Of a stretch of DNA of 64,000 nucleotides, positions 1-14,700 are shown piece after piece (the first letter of the stretch is position 1; each line of letters opens with the position of its first letter). Source of the DNA: Fratercula arctica (Eukaryota; Chordata; Aves; Charadriiformes; Alcidae); the NCBI GenBank assembly GCA_947846985.1, contig CANTUZ010000001.1, forward strand, positions 147,466,447-147,530,446, given 5' to 3'. Below the pieces are notes generated by a model. It was not told where the DNA came from. It made no database searches and saw only the letters and a list, made by a program, of their open reading frames with translations. Made by a program: the position numbers and the translations under genes.

Positions 1-2243
1 TGAGGTAATCAAATAAGAAACCCCTCAAACCTCCACCAGGTAAAGTTCAGTCACCATCTCCTACAATATTTGCAGAAAATCTTTACTCACTCAAACAGCG
101 TACTTCATATGACTCAGGTAATACACCCATAGTTTTTGTTTGTGCTACATCAACCAGTCTCTGAGGACAGTTTCCTGAAATGTATTGTAACTGCACAAAT
201 AGATTTTGTTCCTTGGTATGACTGTTAAAAAAAAAAGAAGACTATGTAGGTGGACAGCTGCAGGAAAGTAGTAAAATAAGGAAAGGCCCAAGGAAGTGGA
301 GCTTATAGCTAGGTTGTTCCCCACCCTCACCACAGTTCAGTTTGTTTTTAACATGACAATCATGTTTTCAAACAGTTATAACCTAGTCCCATTGAAATCA
401 GTGGCTTACACCAGTTTACACAGTCTGAGGATCTAGCCCTAAGACTAGTGCTTTTTATTGTAAACCATTTCATCTTTGCAAATAGCTCCACTGTAATAGT
501 CTCACATGGGCAGAAGTGATCTCATCTCACTAGCTTTCCACGAACTGTAATTAAATAACTTATAGTAGGAGACCCGAGACTCCTGCTTGGTTTTAATTGC
601 ATTTTCATTAAAGCAAGCATTGCTATTGTCCAAGTGAACTGCAAGTTCTGCAGTGTGGCCTGAACTGCTTCTGCAGAACCTACGTGAACTACAAGCTCCA
701 GCGTACCCCAGTTGAGCTATTATACTGTAAAGAAATTAAATGCTACAGCTAGTAATGTAGATGGTCAGTTTTAAAGGTACTTGATTTAAAAGAAAGCAAC
801 AGACATAGCTGTTACTTCCTTCTTTTACTTAAATGCCAAGAGAAATAATCATGCTAAGCCACTACTGAGGAAAGCAGCCTTATGCAACAGACAAATGGCA
901 CTTGCAAATACATGTACAAGCCTCATGATACTGTTAAAGTAATGCAGGCACAATACCTTCCTAATAGAGGAGAAAAAAAGAAAAGGACGATACTTGAACA
1001 ACATACCTTACAACCGAAAGCAAGCAAAGCAAGCAAGTATCTTGCACATAAGGTCTAGGCTATGCAGTTTTGGTTTAACATCTGCTGCAAGAGTAGATTT
1101 TCCCCTAAAGCCCCTGCAGTTATTAATATTGAGAAAATAGGATTATTGTCTGAACAGCACAGAGATGAAAAACTGTTTGTATCTGCAAGCTGTCTGCTTA
1201 TTTAGAAAGCATCCAAGACTGTTTCTCTTGATAACACATTTGAAGAGCAATTTTGTGAAAATTAATCTTTTGGACTATTTTTTGATTTCTCTTCCTCCCT
1301 GCAGATTACCTGTGATTTTTTTGTAAGTGACACAGAGCACACAAATTCTTGCCTCTTCCTACCACGTGCATGGGAAGGGTTTCCAAGAGATTAAATTCAA
1401 GGATTCCAAATCATAATATTAGAATAATAAAGAATGATTTGGAGGGCTTCCTACCACGGTAAGCTTGCCCTGAAGTACATAAAATCAGCTATTGCCATTA
1501 CATACAGAGGTAAGTGTCTCTCAGGCTGTTTTTATTTCATACCCTAGCTAGAAGAAACTGGAAAACACTTCAAAGGGAAAGTGGATGAAAATACCAGCCC
1601 TGACAGTGGTTGCTAGGCACCAAGCAATGCAGAGAGGACTACAACAAGCCAAGTTTCAAGCAGATTTAGATATTGTCCTAATGAACATAGAGTATCATTA
1701 AAAACCAAGGGCTGGTTTAAACAATTTTGCCCAGACTATTCAAAAAGGAAAATTATTTCATCTTGGCTAACTCTTCAAAAAGAAATATGATACACATATA
1801 GGTGAACACGCTGATAGTTGCAAACACAGAACCCATCATACTTAATTCCCAAACGAAGGAAGACTAAATAGCATTCAAGACTCCTACTGAGTACAAGCTC
1901 AGTGGTTCACTTGTAAAGCATCTACTGCAGGCTGGGAATCCAAATCCTAACCCGCCCACCCTCATTGCACTCCTGGAAGCATTCACATCTTTGCAGCTCT
2001 CAGCTGTGTGTCCAGCCATCTTGGGACCCTACCCACCTCGTGCTGCCTTGCTGGGAGGGGATTGGGCCCACTGCTGATATACTTGCCAGTCAGCATGCTG
2101 CCTGAGAGGGACATTTGCATGTGTGGCAAGTTGTACCATATAAAGAAGCATTTCCAGGGGAGTTGCGGTGCCTTTGAGTTCATCTGGCACAAGTCCAGGG
2201 TAAAATGTACCTCTCTGTGGCTACTGTAAAACAGACCAGAGGG
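1..2243. other. CACNA1C intron 3, no gene
   Basis: AT-rich intron sequence. An ancient amniote short repeat lies at about 383-445. Otherwise I see only short A-rich runs and no exon. Confidence 0.8.
383..445. repeat. Ancient amniote short dispersed repeat (half copy)
   Basis: The stretch contains CCATTGAAATCAGTGG, then TTACACCAGTTTACAC and GAGGATCTAGCCC. This resembles a palindromic short repeat common in turtles, crocodilians and birds, with CCATTGACTTCAATGG near its centre and GGATCTGGCCC at its end. The assignment is from memory of the pattern, not a database match. Confidence 0.5.
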
Positions 2244-2356
2244 AATCAAAGAATCATAAAATAATCTAGGTTGGAAGGGACCTCTGGAGGTCATCTGATC
2301 CAACCTCCCACTCAAATGACAGGCTCTGGGCTCAAAGCAGACTTCAGGTCTTTAAA
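2244..2356 (-). mobile_element. CR1 LINE 3' end
   Basis: AATCATAAAATAATCTAGG followed by TTGGAAGGGACCTCTGGAGG and TCATCTGATCCAACC is the reverse complement of the conserved CR1 3' terminus, including the short tail repeat at its left edge. It is 5'-truncated, as nearly all CR1 copies are. The element's sense strand is minus, the same direction as CACNA1C. Confidence 0.9.
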
Positions 2357-4435
2357 CAATTCTGTCCTTAAATAGATTCAGTTTCAAAGTCTGAACAGTT
2401 CGGGGATTTTATATCCTTCCCCTCCCTCCCCCCCCCCAGTCTTTGATCAGAGTTGCTTTTGAATGCATGATGTTTCCTCACCCATATCTGCCATTTCTTT
2501 TTGTGCTTTAGATCTAGAGACTGACTGGAAATAAAATAATATCCTAAATCATCCCAGATTTTGGAATCTAGATCCAAACTTCTCAGTTGTTGCCCATCTG
2601 TTCAAAATGCTTCTGTGAACATAATTTGGTTCTGGCATTTTCATTTCCCCCCCCTATATACTGACTATTACTATAGGTACTTAAATAAAAGGTAATTAAA
2701 AATCAGCAAACTGCCATCACCCCAATACAAAAAACTCCAAACAAGCTTGAGCCAGTCATGAGCAGATCAAGCTACAAATACATAAAAAGACACAAACTCT
2801 GTTCCAAAAGTTTTGTCTTCAGTTGAGGTCATACTAGATTTCTCTATTAAAAAATATAGTTTTAAATGAGAAATTCTTTCAATATTTTCTGCAATACAGA
2901 GAATTCTTTAGGTCATCTGCTACTAGTGCGGAAGCCTCTGTTTATATATTCACTTACCCTACATCCTATCTTCAGAGCACTTTCTTGTTTGTATTTATCT
3001 TCCTGTCTTTTAATAAATGTTATTTTCAGGTTGTGTCATAACTTGTGCTCCAATCTACTAATGGTGTTTGGACAGAATTTCCTTTTTTTTTTTTTTGTTA
3101 AGTTATTTTAGGCTCTAATGAATTAGTTCTCTTCTGTGATTTATTGTGTCAAACTTAGTACCTTTATTTTGTTATTCCATTTACTCTTGTAGCAAAATGC
3201 ATTTAAATGGCCTTCTCCAGGCTGATTTTGTAGTTTAAGATTTCTCTTGTTTTTCCATCTAACTTTCAACCACATTTTAACTATTTTCCTTCAAGCCTCA
3301 CAATAACGAAACCATGTAAATTGCCATCAGAACACCTCTGCTAATAAATTAGAGTTTCCTCACTTAATAGCTGAATTAGTCCTAGCCCTCTGTAGAGAGG
3401 GTTGGTGTATGATTTTCTGCCATTATAAACTGGTAAAAAATTACCATGATTAGAAGAAATAGTTATTGCCCTACTACCTCCAGCTCTTCACCCAGTTCTT
3501 TGATGAAGTTGTGATCCTGACAGAGCAGTACTAGCACAAGGAAAATAAAGTGGTAATGGGACAGTTGAGCACAGCTGTGAGGCAGGCATCCCTTGGGACT
3601 TGCACGACTGGAGCAACTGGAGGACAGGTTCATTGTGCTCACTGGTGCCCCAGGTGGGGAGGAAGAAGGATTTGATTTCATAGGCAAACCTGGAGACAGT
3701 TGAATATGGCAATAACTTTGATCCAGTGTAAAAGCCATTGCTGCACCAAGTGATCTGCACTATCATGCAAAGCATGACCGGATAACTGTCCCTGGAGCTT
3801 GGGCAGCAGTCCACAGAGGGTCTGTCAGTGATTCAGCAGACACATTTCACCATCTAGTGTAGCAAAATGATTCCCAAGGCAGGCAAGTTTACCTTCCCAA
3901 CTGTAATGGGTAGCCAAGGGAATTGCACATTATTCCCACCATTTGGTGACTTCTGTGATGCCCTATTTGCCTGCATCAGTCCCAATAAGAAAGTTCTAGA
4001 GTCCTCCCTCTTCCTTTATGTGCTCCAAATGCCAAACATTTATTACTTTGTAAGAAAGTATTTATTTAAAATATGTCCTTATGTGTTATAAAGTCATTTA
4101 GTATTGGGTTAATTATAGTAATTCCTTCATGCTTTCATAATAGATTTCAATCTATTACCATACAGGTCTTTTAATTATTTAGATTCTGTCATGATGTGGT
4201 ATACTTCCATTATTACCTGTATTCACTGATACGTGTAACAAAAGCCAAGAATTTTTAAAGTGACTGCTTGAAATTAGCATTCTGCATCTATACTTAGGCA
4301 TCTAAAGCAGTGATTTACTTTTCAAGTGTTGAGCATACAGCTCCTACTTTAACTTTCAGGATGAAGAATAAAGGCCACTGAAACTTGGATTTTTTAATTT
4401 TTTTAAGAAAGTGTGGTTTTCAAAGTTTGACATGT
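2357..4435. other. CACNA1C intron 3, no gene
   Basis: The stretch holds a C-rich run at about 2425-2438 and a T14 run near 3079. No exon or recognisable transposon was seen. Confidence 0.7.
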
Positions 4436-4665
4436 TTTTTTTTATTTTTCATGATACAGCTTGAAAATCTGACAGGTGAAGCAGAAAAGCCTGCCTAAAT
4501 AAATAAAAGCTTTAATATCAATACTGGAATTCATTGCCATAAGAAATGAGGGAGTTCAGAACTTCAGTGAGGTTTTAAAAGGAATGTACATGAATAAAAT
4601 GTCTTTTAGAGCCTAAGCCAACTGGTATGAGAAAAAATATTTTCCTTCTCAGATAAGCTTGCACA
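4436..4665 (+). mobile_element. Old CR1-like LINE fragment
   Basis: CTGGAATTCATTGCCATAAG, then the pattern AGGGAGTTCAGAACTTCAG, then TTTTAAAAGGAATGTACATG follow the 3' part of an older CR1 lineage abundant in turtles and crocodilians (the region ending in a Trp-x-x-Leu-Pro type motif). It is strongly diverged, and the left edge is uncertain. Confidence 0.55.
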
Positions 4666-7600
4666 TTATAATTGCTTTTCCTCTTCCACTCTTCTATTCA
4701 GACTCCATTACAGTCCTCTACCAACGGAAGGACAGTGAACAAGAAAGCCAATATCTTTTGCAACATTCTCATGGAACACCCTAAAGCTCACTACAGCACT
4801 ACTCCGTGTTCATTTTTAAAATCCCGTGTTCCCATTCTGAAGTTCAAAAATCTCTCTTAGATTGTATCATACATGGACACAAAAACAGTTATATTCTTCC
4901 TTTTTGGTCTTAATACCAATGTACAGTCAAGAGTTTATCAGGAATACAAATTTTGACATTCCAGATCAAAGACGATGACATTCAAGACTACTGAATTTCA
5001 AGCACAATCACAGGATGAAAACCCCACCACCCCAATATGCAGGAAGTCAGAGAAGAGAATAAACTTATCCTAAGAATCCATATAATATTCAATACATTGA
5101 AATCATGAATGTAGTCTGAAAACCTATATTGGGTAGTGACCAGTTTCTGAAATTTCCGTCATACCTTTGGATGATATTAGAGATTTGTGAACACGTGGGA
5201 AGTATAGAGATGTCAGGAACTTCACTGATTCCCACAGGCAAATTTCTTATGTCAAAGTATGTGGCATAGTTAAACTGTGATATTCATTATATTATTGCAT
5301 GAAGTCCAGCTACCACATTGTTTTATCAGTCAGTCTTACAGTTTAAATCTTTCTAATAATTTCACAAATTACTGCATGCAGTTGCATGTAAAGAAAACAA
5401 AAATACTTGTGTTGCTAGCAAATATGTTTACCCTTAATACAACTACATACTATGAAGCCTACGGAAAACAAAATGAAGGTAAATCGCACTCAAGGTGTTC
5501 TCCCTTATCCTGGCACAAACTAGAAGTTGCCCCTAGTCAATCAGTTAATTTTACCTAATGTAGCTGGAAGAGTGTCAGGCCTGTCAAGGAGATAGACGTG
5601 CTCACACCTCTTCCCTGCCAGCTGCACAGTTCTTCCAAGTGACTTGTTGTACATGAAGAAAAGATGGAAGAGTCTGCCTTAATCCGCTGCTGTGTCAGAA
5701 CAGAAAGTCTTCAGGACAGTGACTCACTACAATGACTGAAGTTGAATTATTACACTTTTTTTTATTTGATTTGAATCATTCTGTATCTAACAGACAGCCC
5801 TCATTCTCTGTCCTGGTCCTACATCAACCTTTTATACCATGTAAATGTGTAACAACAAGTCTCCCCTTAGTTTTAGACTTCAGGAATGGAATACAGAATT
5901 TAAAGTGTATCTAACCAATTTGCTGTAAGAGATTGAGGAAGGGAGGAGAAAATAGAACTGCAATGACCACAAAATAAGGATGCAGCTTATCTTTATGACT
6001 TTATTCCAAACTGCTAGTTACAAACCATCTTTTTTCTTAACAGGCACTCTTACTATTTTTTAACAAACCCATGGTTCATAAGAAACTGTCCTTCATACAA
6101 TCTGGAATTGTTACCTACCTGTAAAGGATCTAAAGGCAATGAGAGACTACTGTTCTCATGTCTATTGTTCCTTCTCTCCACCTAGACCACTCTCTTGATT
6201 TATTTTTAATTACAGCACCACAAGATTGGAAAGTTTTGGTAAATTAAAAAACATAACCCTTTGCCCACAATCTCAAACCAACCATTCACAAATTAATTTC
6301 AAAATATTGTGGCTATATCCATGATTCTTGGTGCTTAATTAGTTCAAGTTGTGACAGTTCTCAAACATTAAATCACAAAAATTAAGGAGGTTTGGGCACA
6401 AGGAAAACCTGAATGCAAAATCAAAGCAGAAATTTTGTAGAAATTAGACTGGGTAATTATAGTGGGAATAGTCTTCCCTTCTAATCTTCCATGAGCCAGT
6501 ATAGTTAGACTGGTCTACGTACACAGGTTCTGAACGCTTGCCAGCAATGTAACATAATGGAGTCTCATGACATTTATTCCAGGCAAAGGGAAAGGGTCAG
6601 TAAAGCCTGGGCAAAATCCCACTTTATGGGGCTTTTTGTTTGGTTTGGCTTAGTTTGTTTTAAATTTGCTTTGTCCTCTTCTGAAAAGTAAATGACATTT
6701 TTTCTTCCATAGTCCTATCACATTGTCCTACCCATACACAAGCTGAATAAGTATGTAGAGTACTTCAAGGGAACTAAAATGAGAGCATGCCTGTATCTGC
6801 CAAAATTCACTTCAAGTCAGTGGTCACGTGTGTCATGTTAGCCTTTCAGAATAGTTGATAACTGGAATATCAAACAGTATAGAAAGCACACAGGAGAGGA
6901 GGGTACCACGAGTATGTATCAGCAATTTCAAAGCCCTAACTAGCTTTATTCACAGTAAAAGAGGAAGGAACACCTGCATATGCCACTGGCTGGAACTTCT
7001 GGAGCAACAAGGCTAACAGTGCGTGGAAGCAATACCATCTGTCAAATCTCAGCCTGCTGCCTTAAATTTAGATGTGACATGCAGTAAAGGTGGCACAAAA
7101 ATTTTACTGTGGGGTATCAGACATTGCACCTATTGAGAATTCATCTTTGGGTTAAAAAAAAAAAAAAAAAAGAGGGAAAATAATATTAAACATGGCCTGA
7201 AGATAACACTAGCACTTTTATTTTTTTCTCTTGACAAAAAAAAAAGAGAATCTGACATGGCCTACAAGCTATTCTTTTGAGAATACTATAAGATCATTGG
7301 AATAATATTGCATATTTTCTAAGAAAAATTTCTTCCCCGTATGTTTTGTCTCACATTCGTTAGATGCAGGTGAAAACATACGTGTCATAATTCAGAACTA
7401 ATTTTATAAAGCACAAAAAATGCCAGTGACATTCTTCTATTCTCATACATTTTGTTTCAGGGCAATGGTACTTTATTGTACTTCTAGACATGTAAGAGCC
7501 AACAGACACCTATTCCAGTTGCACCATTTAAGAAAACATAGCTTAAAAAAAGTAAATCGATATTACACTGACATATATAGTGCTATCAGATTAGTCCTAC

Positions 7601-7895
7601 CCCCGCCCCCCTCCTGTTTGCATAACTTTGCACAGCTTAAGAAACTGAAAATAGTATGTGAACTCATCTATTCTTAAATACAGGCATGTAAAGCAGTAAT
7701 TTGCTATGATATATGCCACTTGCTATGATGTATGTCTCTTGCTTCAATACAGCTCTTGATACTCAGATAAACTCGCTCAGCTATCAGCTTGTATTGATAT
7801 ATACAGTCTCTGTTCACATTCAGGAAAAAGAACCTACCACTCTGAAAAAAATGGTTTGAGTTACACAGGATTGCTTCTACCAAGCACTACACTGA
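4666..7895. other. CACNA1C intron 3, no gene
   Basis: AT-rich sequence with an A18 run at about 7152 and an A-rich run near 7236. There is an imperfect 22-base direct repeat around 7700-7740 (TTGCTATGATATATGCCACT, then TTGCTATGATGTATGTCTCT). No exon was seen. Confidence 0.7.
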
Positions 7896-7985
7896 AAGAT
7901 TTGGGGCAGGGATCATCTTTTATTCTCCATAATGCCTAGCACAAGGGGGCCTGGCCTACCACTAAGGCTCCTAGCAGCTTTGACT
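7896..7985 (+). mobile_element. L2-like LINE 3' tail, ancient
   Basis: GGGGCAGGGATCATCTTTTA, TTCTCCATAATGCCTAGCAC and then GGGGGCCTGG with GGCTCCTAG match the 3' region of L2-type elements shared across amniotes (GGGCAGGGAC ... GCGCCTAGCACA). It is diverged but continuous. Confidence 0.6.
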
Positions 7986-8744
7986 CTTATTTTACTGCAG
8001 TCTAATGGCATAGATGGCACAGATCAATCTGTGCACTACTCTGTGCTGCTAATGCAAATGCTATGTGCTACTCAAGCGTTATTTCACTACGTGGCTGCAC
8101 TCACTCAAGAGAGCAAACCCAAGAAGACAGCTTCACCTGAATTTGTATTGAAGGTATTTTCATAAGGACACAGAAAATGCTTCTAGAATCAGCTCCAACC
8201 TATTGAAATTCAACCTACTCCTCCAATTCTGCAGCCCCTGTCAGAAGCAGACTGCTACTATACTGCTTTCACCTGAATAGTGATGACCATAGACTCTCCT
8301 TTACCCTCCCAAACACACACATACGCATGCTGTCCTACACAGCAAGCACTGGTATTGGTTCAGAACTAACAACTTGCCAAGCGTACCACAAACATTCGTA
8401 TGTGTAATGGAAGGAACACAGCACTTCTGAGAGCATAAATGTCACTTAAAAACAAAAAAACAACTCGCAATTGGTAACAATTCAAAAATCAGTATTTACA
8501 CATTATCTTGCTCATGTTATTTGAGATAGCTCCACATTGCTTAAAAAAAAAATCAGATAAATATTAGTAAATACAGCTTCCTTATTTTTTCCAATAAAGT
8601 TCCTTCAAGAAAAAAACACACATAATTTATATTGCTAGTGACTATTTTTCTGCTTATGTCATAATTTACATTGGAGAGAAAAATAATTTTCTTCTGCAGT
8701 TTTAAATTAGTTTTTTTAAAAAGTGGTTGTCAGTGTTTATACTC

Positions 8745-8784
8745 AGTGCCTTCTCAGAGCCTATAGTGCCTTCTCAGAGCCTAT
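8745..8784. repeat. Perfect 20-bp tandem duplication
   Basis: AGTGCCTTCTCAGAGCCTAT occurs twice, head to tail, with no mismatches. This looks like a recent slippage-type duplication in intron 3. Confidence 0.95.
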
Positions 8785-11700
8785 AGTAAGTGTTATTTGC
8801 ATAATTTAGCTGTATATATTTTTACTGGATTTATTTGTGCTGGTTGAATTAGAATTATCAGTTTGAATCACTTACCGGAAAGTTTGAACTCAAGGATTTT
8901 TATAACCATTTCATAACTCCTTTGTCCTGTGTACTATCAGAGTACTTCCAAAAGTGTATAATTAGTGTTCCTAATAGAACTGGACTGCTTTTCTTCAAGT
9001 CACTATATTAACTATTATTAAAATGACAAAGGTGTTGTCATGATACATACACTTTTAATCTACAAGCAGAAAATACTGTAACATCTCACAGATGATACTT
9101 CTATGGGCTCTGTGACTTGACATGGTTAAAATTGTTCTCTTGAAGAAGTGTCAAAGAGGAGATGGTGCCTGTCCTAAATCCAGGTACGCAACTTAAATGC
9201 TGGAAGTGAAAGCAAATGTGGTGAAACAATTAAAACAATTAGCATACTGCTCGTTTCCTTATTAGTGGTGACTGGATGATTATTTTTTCATGACAGTTCT
9301 ATACTTAGAAAAGTTGTGAAAATGGGAATGAAATAACAAGAAGGGTTCTGGTCAGATTTCTAGGCCAAAAAAAAAAAACAAACCCACAAAACAAAACAAA
9401 AAAAACCCCGAAACCAACGAAAAAAGAGCTTCATTGATATTTTCACATAGGGACTGAACCTAGGGTAAGTCCAGCAAGAGGACCTGAAGAGTCATTACAG
9501 GACCCTCTTGATCCTATGTGATGCATTCCTATGTTTCTGTCCTGTTTTGAATCTGAGCTTCCCAAAAGTTCACTAATCTAGGAAATGGTTCATGCTAATC
9601 ACCCTCCACATCTGCTGCTATAGAAAGAACAACAGTCAAGTAGGTCCAGCCACAGATTACGTAACACAGCACTTTTGCTTTGCCCATCCTTGGAAATTCA
9701 GAATTGCAATTCTAAGTTTCACGAGATTGCTTTAACATCCTCAGGAGATCAGTAGCAACCACTAGGGGTCCATAAAAGAAATCTTATCAACAAAAGATAA
9801 ATTTAACAGCAAAACTTAACAGAAGCATGTGCACAGAGAACAGGATCTCGAATTGGAAAAGCATCAATGTCTGGATTCTAATGGTGTTCTGGTGATATAT
9901 CAGTGTGCTAAAAAAAAAAAAACACCAACATTTTCAGCTTCTTTTTATTTGGCTTTCAGAATAATTTTGCTGAACTGTCTTCCTAGAGAATCTGAGAAAT
10001 GCCAAAAAAAATGCAAAACCAGCAGGATATTTTCCAACATAAAGAGTCAGCATCCAGACCTTCAGTTCAGACAACACTAGAGATGACCTAGATGCCACAG
10101 AGCTCATCCCAGGCTAGTTCCTGAGCCCAGAGAAATTCCCTTTCATTACTGATACAGAGAGAATGCAGTTGCCTCAAAGTTCTTTCTTACCCGGTTTTGA
10201 ATGGGTTGCAGTATAACTGCTGCACAGTTGGTAAACTCGCTAAGCTACCCTGGAAAAAACTAGTGCTGTGCTTCCTCTATGTAGAAAGTAAAAAGACTAA
10301 AAAAGAAGCAGATACCTGGTTAAAAATGGGTAGAACACCGCTATGTGATTAAAGCTGGCACTTGTTGATACTGTGCGCAAGTAATAAGCATAGCCTGTTC
10401 CTGTAAGCTATCTTCTAAGTTCCCCGGTCAGGAACTTTATTGGAAAGACTGAGAGGCTTCTGTTCAGGCAAGGTTTCTGAGGCCTTAGAGAGATCCATTT
10501 TTCTGATATCTGGGACACTTATATCTGGACTCAAACTTGCTAGGGAATTGATGAAAATAGGGACAGTATCTAGACCGTGCTGCTAGGTCTGTTTTCCTTG
10601 GAGAGAGGCTGAAATGTCTTGGGTCCTGCCATCTCCTTTATAGTCCTTGTATGTGACTCTCCACTGAAAACTCCTTGAAATAAAGCTACTGAAGGACATC
10701 ATGAATAGAAAAAAAAAGTGTCACAAGTCTGATGGTGAATTGTCAGCTTCTTTGTGACATTACATTGCCAAGACTGTAATGCAAGATTCGTGGTGTCACT
10801 TTACACATTTCCAATTTCACTTGCTTAACTGGACTGCGAAAACAAAATTAGCTTTAAAAAGATGTGTTTTGAATAGAGGACTATATCACAAATGAGCAAA
10901 CCTACTTCATGATATTATCTGCCTCCCTCCCCTTCAATTTCTAGCTGAGATTGCCATCTCAGCTTAATACCACTCTTCCAACTCTCTGTACCGTCCTGAG
11001 ATGAAGAACTTTCACTGAATACTCTTTCACAATTACTGAATTCCCCAAAGAAAGACTTCTTTGTATAACAGGAAGACCACTTTCACCTTCAGTGCTTTGG
11101 ACAATCCATGACAGTATCCTGAAAGATTCAGGAAAGCACAGAATTTAGTTTTGCTGTTAACAATGCCACCTTAAATATATCTGGACAGTATTATCTCATG
11201 GCAGGAATCACTGGTGCTTTGGGTTTACAAGCCACAGCTTTGATGATCAGCCTAATTAATTCCCTCTTATTGGTTTCTTAAAGTGATGTTCTCGGGAAGA
11301 GTTCTCCCACATGAAGGGATGTGAAAGAAGAAAATCCCCTATGAATAGTTTTCAGATTTCATTTCCCAAATTCATTCAGATCTCAGTCCGCAATATGTAT
11401 GAAGTCAAAGCTTATTACCAACAAAATTAGCAATTTGAGGTAAAACTGCATTTTCAGATGTCTACCTGAGTTTGGCAGCTCCTACATTACTGTTTCAGGA
11501 TGAGCTTCTTAGCTGACAACCTTGAACCTTCCTCCTTCCTCAGATTTAATTACAATAACAAGCCACAAATCTTCAGCTTCACTTACAATTATGTTCTGTT
11601 AAGCCAAATTCACTAAAAGGCAACTGTCCTTAAAAGACAATTTCAGCATTATGAGCCTCAGGTATTCAAAACACATTGGTTCCTTTTCTTTCCTTCCCCT

Positions 11701-14700
11701 CCATGACAGCAGAAGGTTGTCCACAAAACCATAAAACATGAAGTCTTGGATTCTCTCGGGATTTTGAATCCTAAAGTTCTGGTTTTCAGGCTTCCCCAGC
11801 CCCTCCACAAAAAAAGGGTTCATCTAACTCAGTACCATGTGTCCAAGAGTGACCATAATCAAAAGCCGAAGGAAGATCTTTTGGGTTCCTTTGTCCTATA
11901 GGACAAGCATGTACCTCTCCCACCTACTGTCCCAGCCTGCAATGATTTTCAGCTCAGGGGTTTTCCTCAGACTGATGCAGTTTTTGTCTATCCAGCCCTC
12001 AATGGACTTCTGCCAAATTCTTGTTCCATTCTCCCCTAGAGTTAATGTAAACTTTCTGCATTCTTATACAGCAGTCATACTTCAGACTAAACCTCTTGAT
12101 TGTTCATGAAGTAATGTCAGAGGGGAACAGTACAAAGAATGAGTCATTTCTCTCTCCTGACTCAACTTCTGTCCAGGAATGCTATTTTCCTGTAAGGCCA
12201 TAGGGAAGAGGTGGAAACTACTGCTCCTTGCACAAGTCAGTCAGTTTCCAAATGCAAAAATTCATTTTAATATGCTAGCAAAACAAAAAGCTTTATTGAA
12301 AGTCATAAAAGGCTTCTATATGTTGGTCATTTTCCATCTTTAAAGTGTATAGACTTCTCTGTGATTCACTGAAAGCAGACTGGAAAATAAATTTTTGCTC
12401 ACTGAAACAAAACATCACTGAGTAGCAAGAAAAATTCTACCAAGAATTCAGTCTACTACCAGAAGTCCGGTCTAAGATTATTTAACTTAAACAAGCTTCT
12501 GTTGTCACAGGATTATGAGTATTTCAGCATGAAAAAATTAATTCAGGGTGACAAAGAATCATCACAACCATCATATCCAACTCATGTTTAGCACAGACTA
12601 TCATTTCAAATTAAGTTAGGAGTCTACTTTCCCTCCCCCCGCCCTCAGAAAATGGTGAGGCAATGAGAAGATTTTAATTTTTAAGTGAATATCATCCCTG
12701 TGAAAATACAATGCTTTTGCTTTCCTCCTTCCTCCCTTCTCCCTGCTCTAGCCCTCAGTGATGGAAGCAAAGACAAGTATAAATCACTATATGCCATCAA
12801 GGCAAAATTGTCCCTGAGAGTCTGGCATCATGCCCAGGATTTTACTCACTCCATGACAAGTGGTGTTCTCTTCAGCTAGGATTTATCCAGCCTCATCAAT
12901 AAATACCTTGAGCATGGTCATTTGATGGACATGATGACATTAGATTCCAAAACATTTAGGACTGTATACAGTATTTCTCTATTGTAAAGAAAATGTCAAA
13001 TATCCTGAAGCAGGAATGATTTCTTTTTCTGACATTAAATGTCGGAACAAATTGTTGTACAATCCTTGTTGGCCAGGCATAACATGAGGGCTTTTTAAAG
13101 TTCACTTGGTGCTTTTTTTTCTGTACATTATCCTATGAGCCATTTTCCCCTCAGTGTTTGCTTTACAATCATCACCGCTTTTCTCACTTATGTACAATGA
13201 GGGAGAATATGTTCTCATCTGTGTCTTAGGAAGCAGGATCTGGATTTGTTTACAAGCTTTCAGTTCTTGCTTTTCTGATTCAGACCAAGGGATCTAAAAT
13301 AACAGGCTTTAATATGGCAAGTAAATACAACAGACTCAAAGCCCACAGTCTCTCTTGCTCTCTAGTCCAATTAAAATGTATTTACTGATAGCGGAACAGA
13401 ATAACTACATAATTATTTGTATACTATGCAGGGCTCCAGCAGGTAAGATGGAGAAAAGATCTAGAGACATGACAGGAGTAGCCAAACAGGAGAAGAAACA
13501 CAACATCTTATTTGCAAGCCGTTCAAGTGAGACTCACTTACCAACAGAGATCAATCTGCAAGCTTCCGATTTTGCTAAAGCACTACAAGCTTCAGAGTAT
13601 TTATCAGAGAATTGGGAACTATTGAACAATGTGTTTCAGCATAGCCAAAACCAAAGGCATATGTCTGGGACCAAGGAATGTAGGCCAAACTTATCAAAGT
13701 GTCATTATATATTGCAGAGAAACAGTTCTTCAGGGTGGCTTCCAGATCATGTCCAAAGTCAACTGAACATGAGCATCAGGGCAAAGCTCTTGGATAAGAT
13801 GGATGATAAGATTCTAGGATGGCCAAGAAGAAAAACTGAACCAGAGAAGAGTTATTAATTTTCTATGCTGTGTTAGTGAGAGCACCATTGAAAACTTCAT
13901 CTACCTCCAATGTCCATCCTTCAAAGATGATGCTGATGAGTATTTTCAGGAGAAAGAAATATAAGAGTTATCATCAGGAAATAGTGAAAACATAGGAAAA
14001 GTTATGGTCCTTATAATAGGAACAATTAAGCCATGAGTCAAGCATAATCTGTCAGAATTTACGTGGGGCTAGGAAAGACATTTTCATTTTTGGTATAAAT
14101 TTGTATAGTAGTAGAATAATGTATGGAGGAATGAAAAAAACCAACTCTACCTTTTTTCAGGTTACATTATTCTTAAGCAGCTTTAAATTAGAATTGAGGT
14201 TGTCCTTACAAATATGCTATACACATCTTCCCTTTTCTTGACAGGGCAATTACAGCATGAATTTATATGACCAGTGGAAAGCAAGACCAGAGGCTTGAAA
14301 TCACCAACTCCTACCTTACCATATAGTCTGATCTATGAAGTTTGCCTTCAAATTTGAGTTTGAGCTCACCTCTAGGTCCTGCTATGGTCTAGTTCATTTG
14401 GTCTCTCCCTATTCCCACAGGGTCAGACATACTTTCAAGAGGTCATAGGTCACTTTATTTTAAGCAGTTCTACAAAAAAGGAATCATTTTCAGCTCCCTA
14501 TGGATTTTCATGCTTTCAAAAGGTCAAAGGCTCTGCTGGGCCCAGTTTGCCTTCTGGGCTGGAACAGTAAAGGCACATCAGTTCCTATAGCCAGAGGCAC
14601 ACAGAGTAACACGGTTATCACTGTATTTATCTGTGTTCAGCCCTCTGTCCATAGATGCAGATGCATCGATTACAGGCAATTTTCAACACTCTCCTGATCA

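Noticed and set aside
13355..13858. 167-codon plus-strand open frame in intron 3
   Set aside because: No recognisable domain, no promoter or poly(A) context. One or two frames of this length are expected by chance in 64 kb read in six frames.
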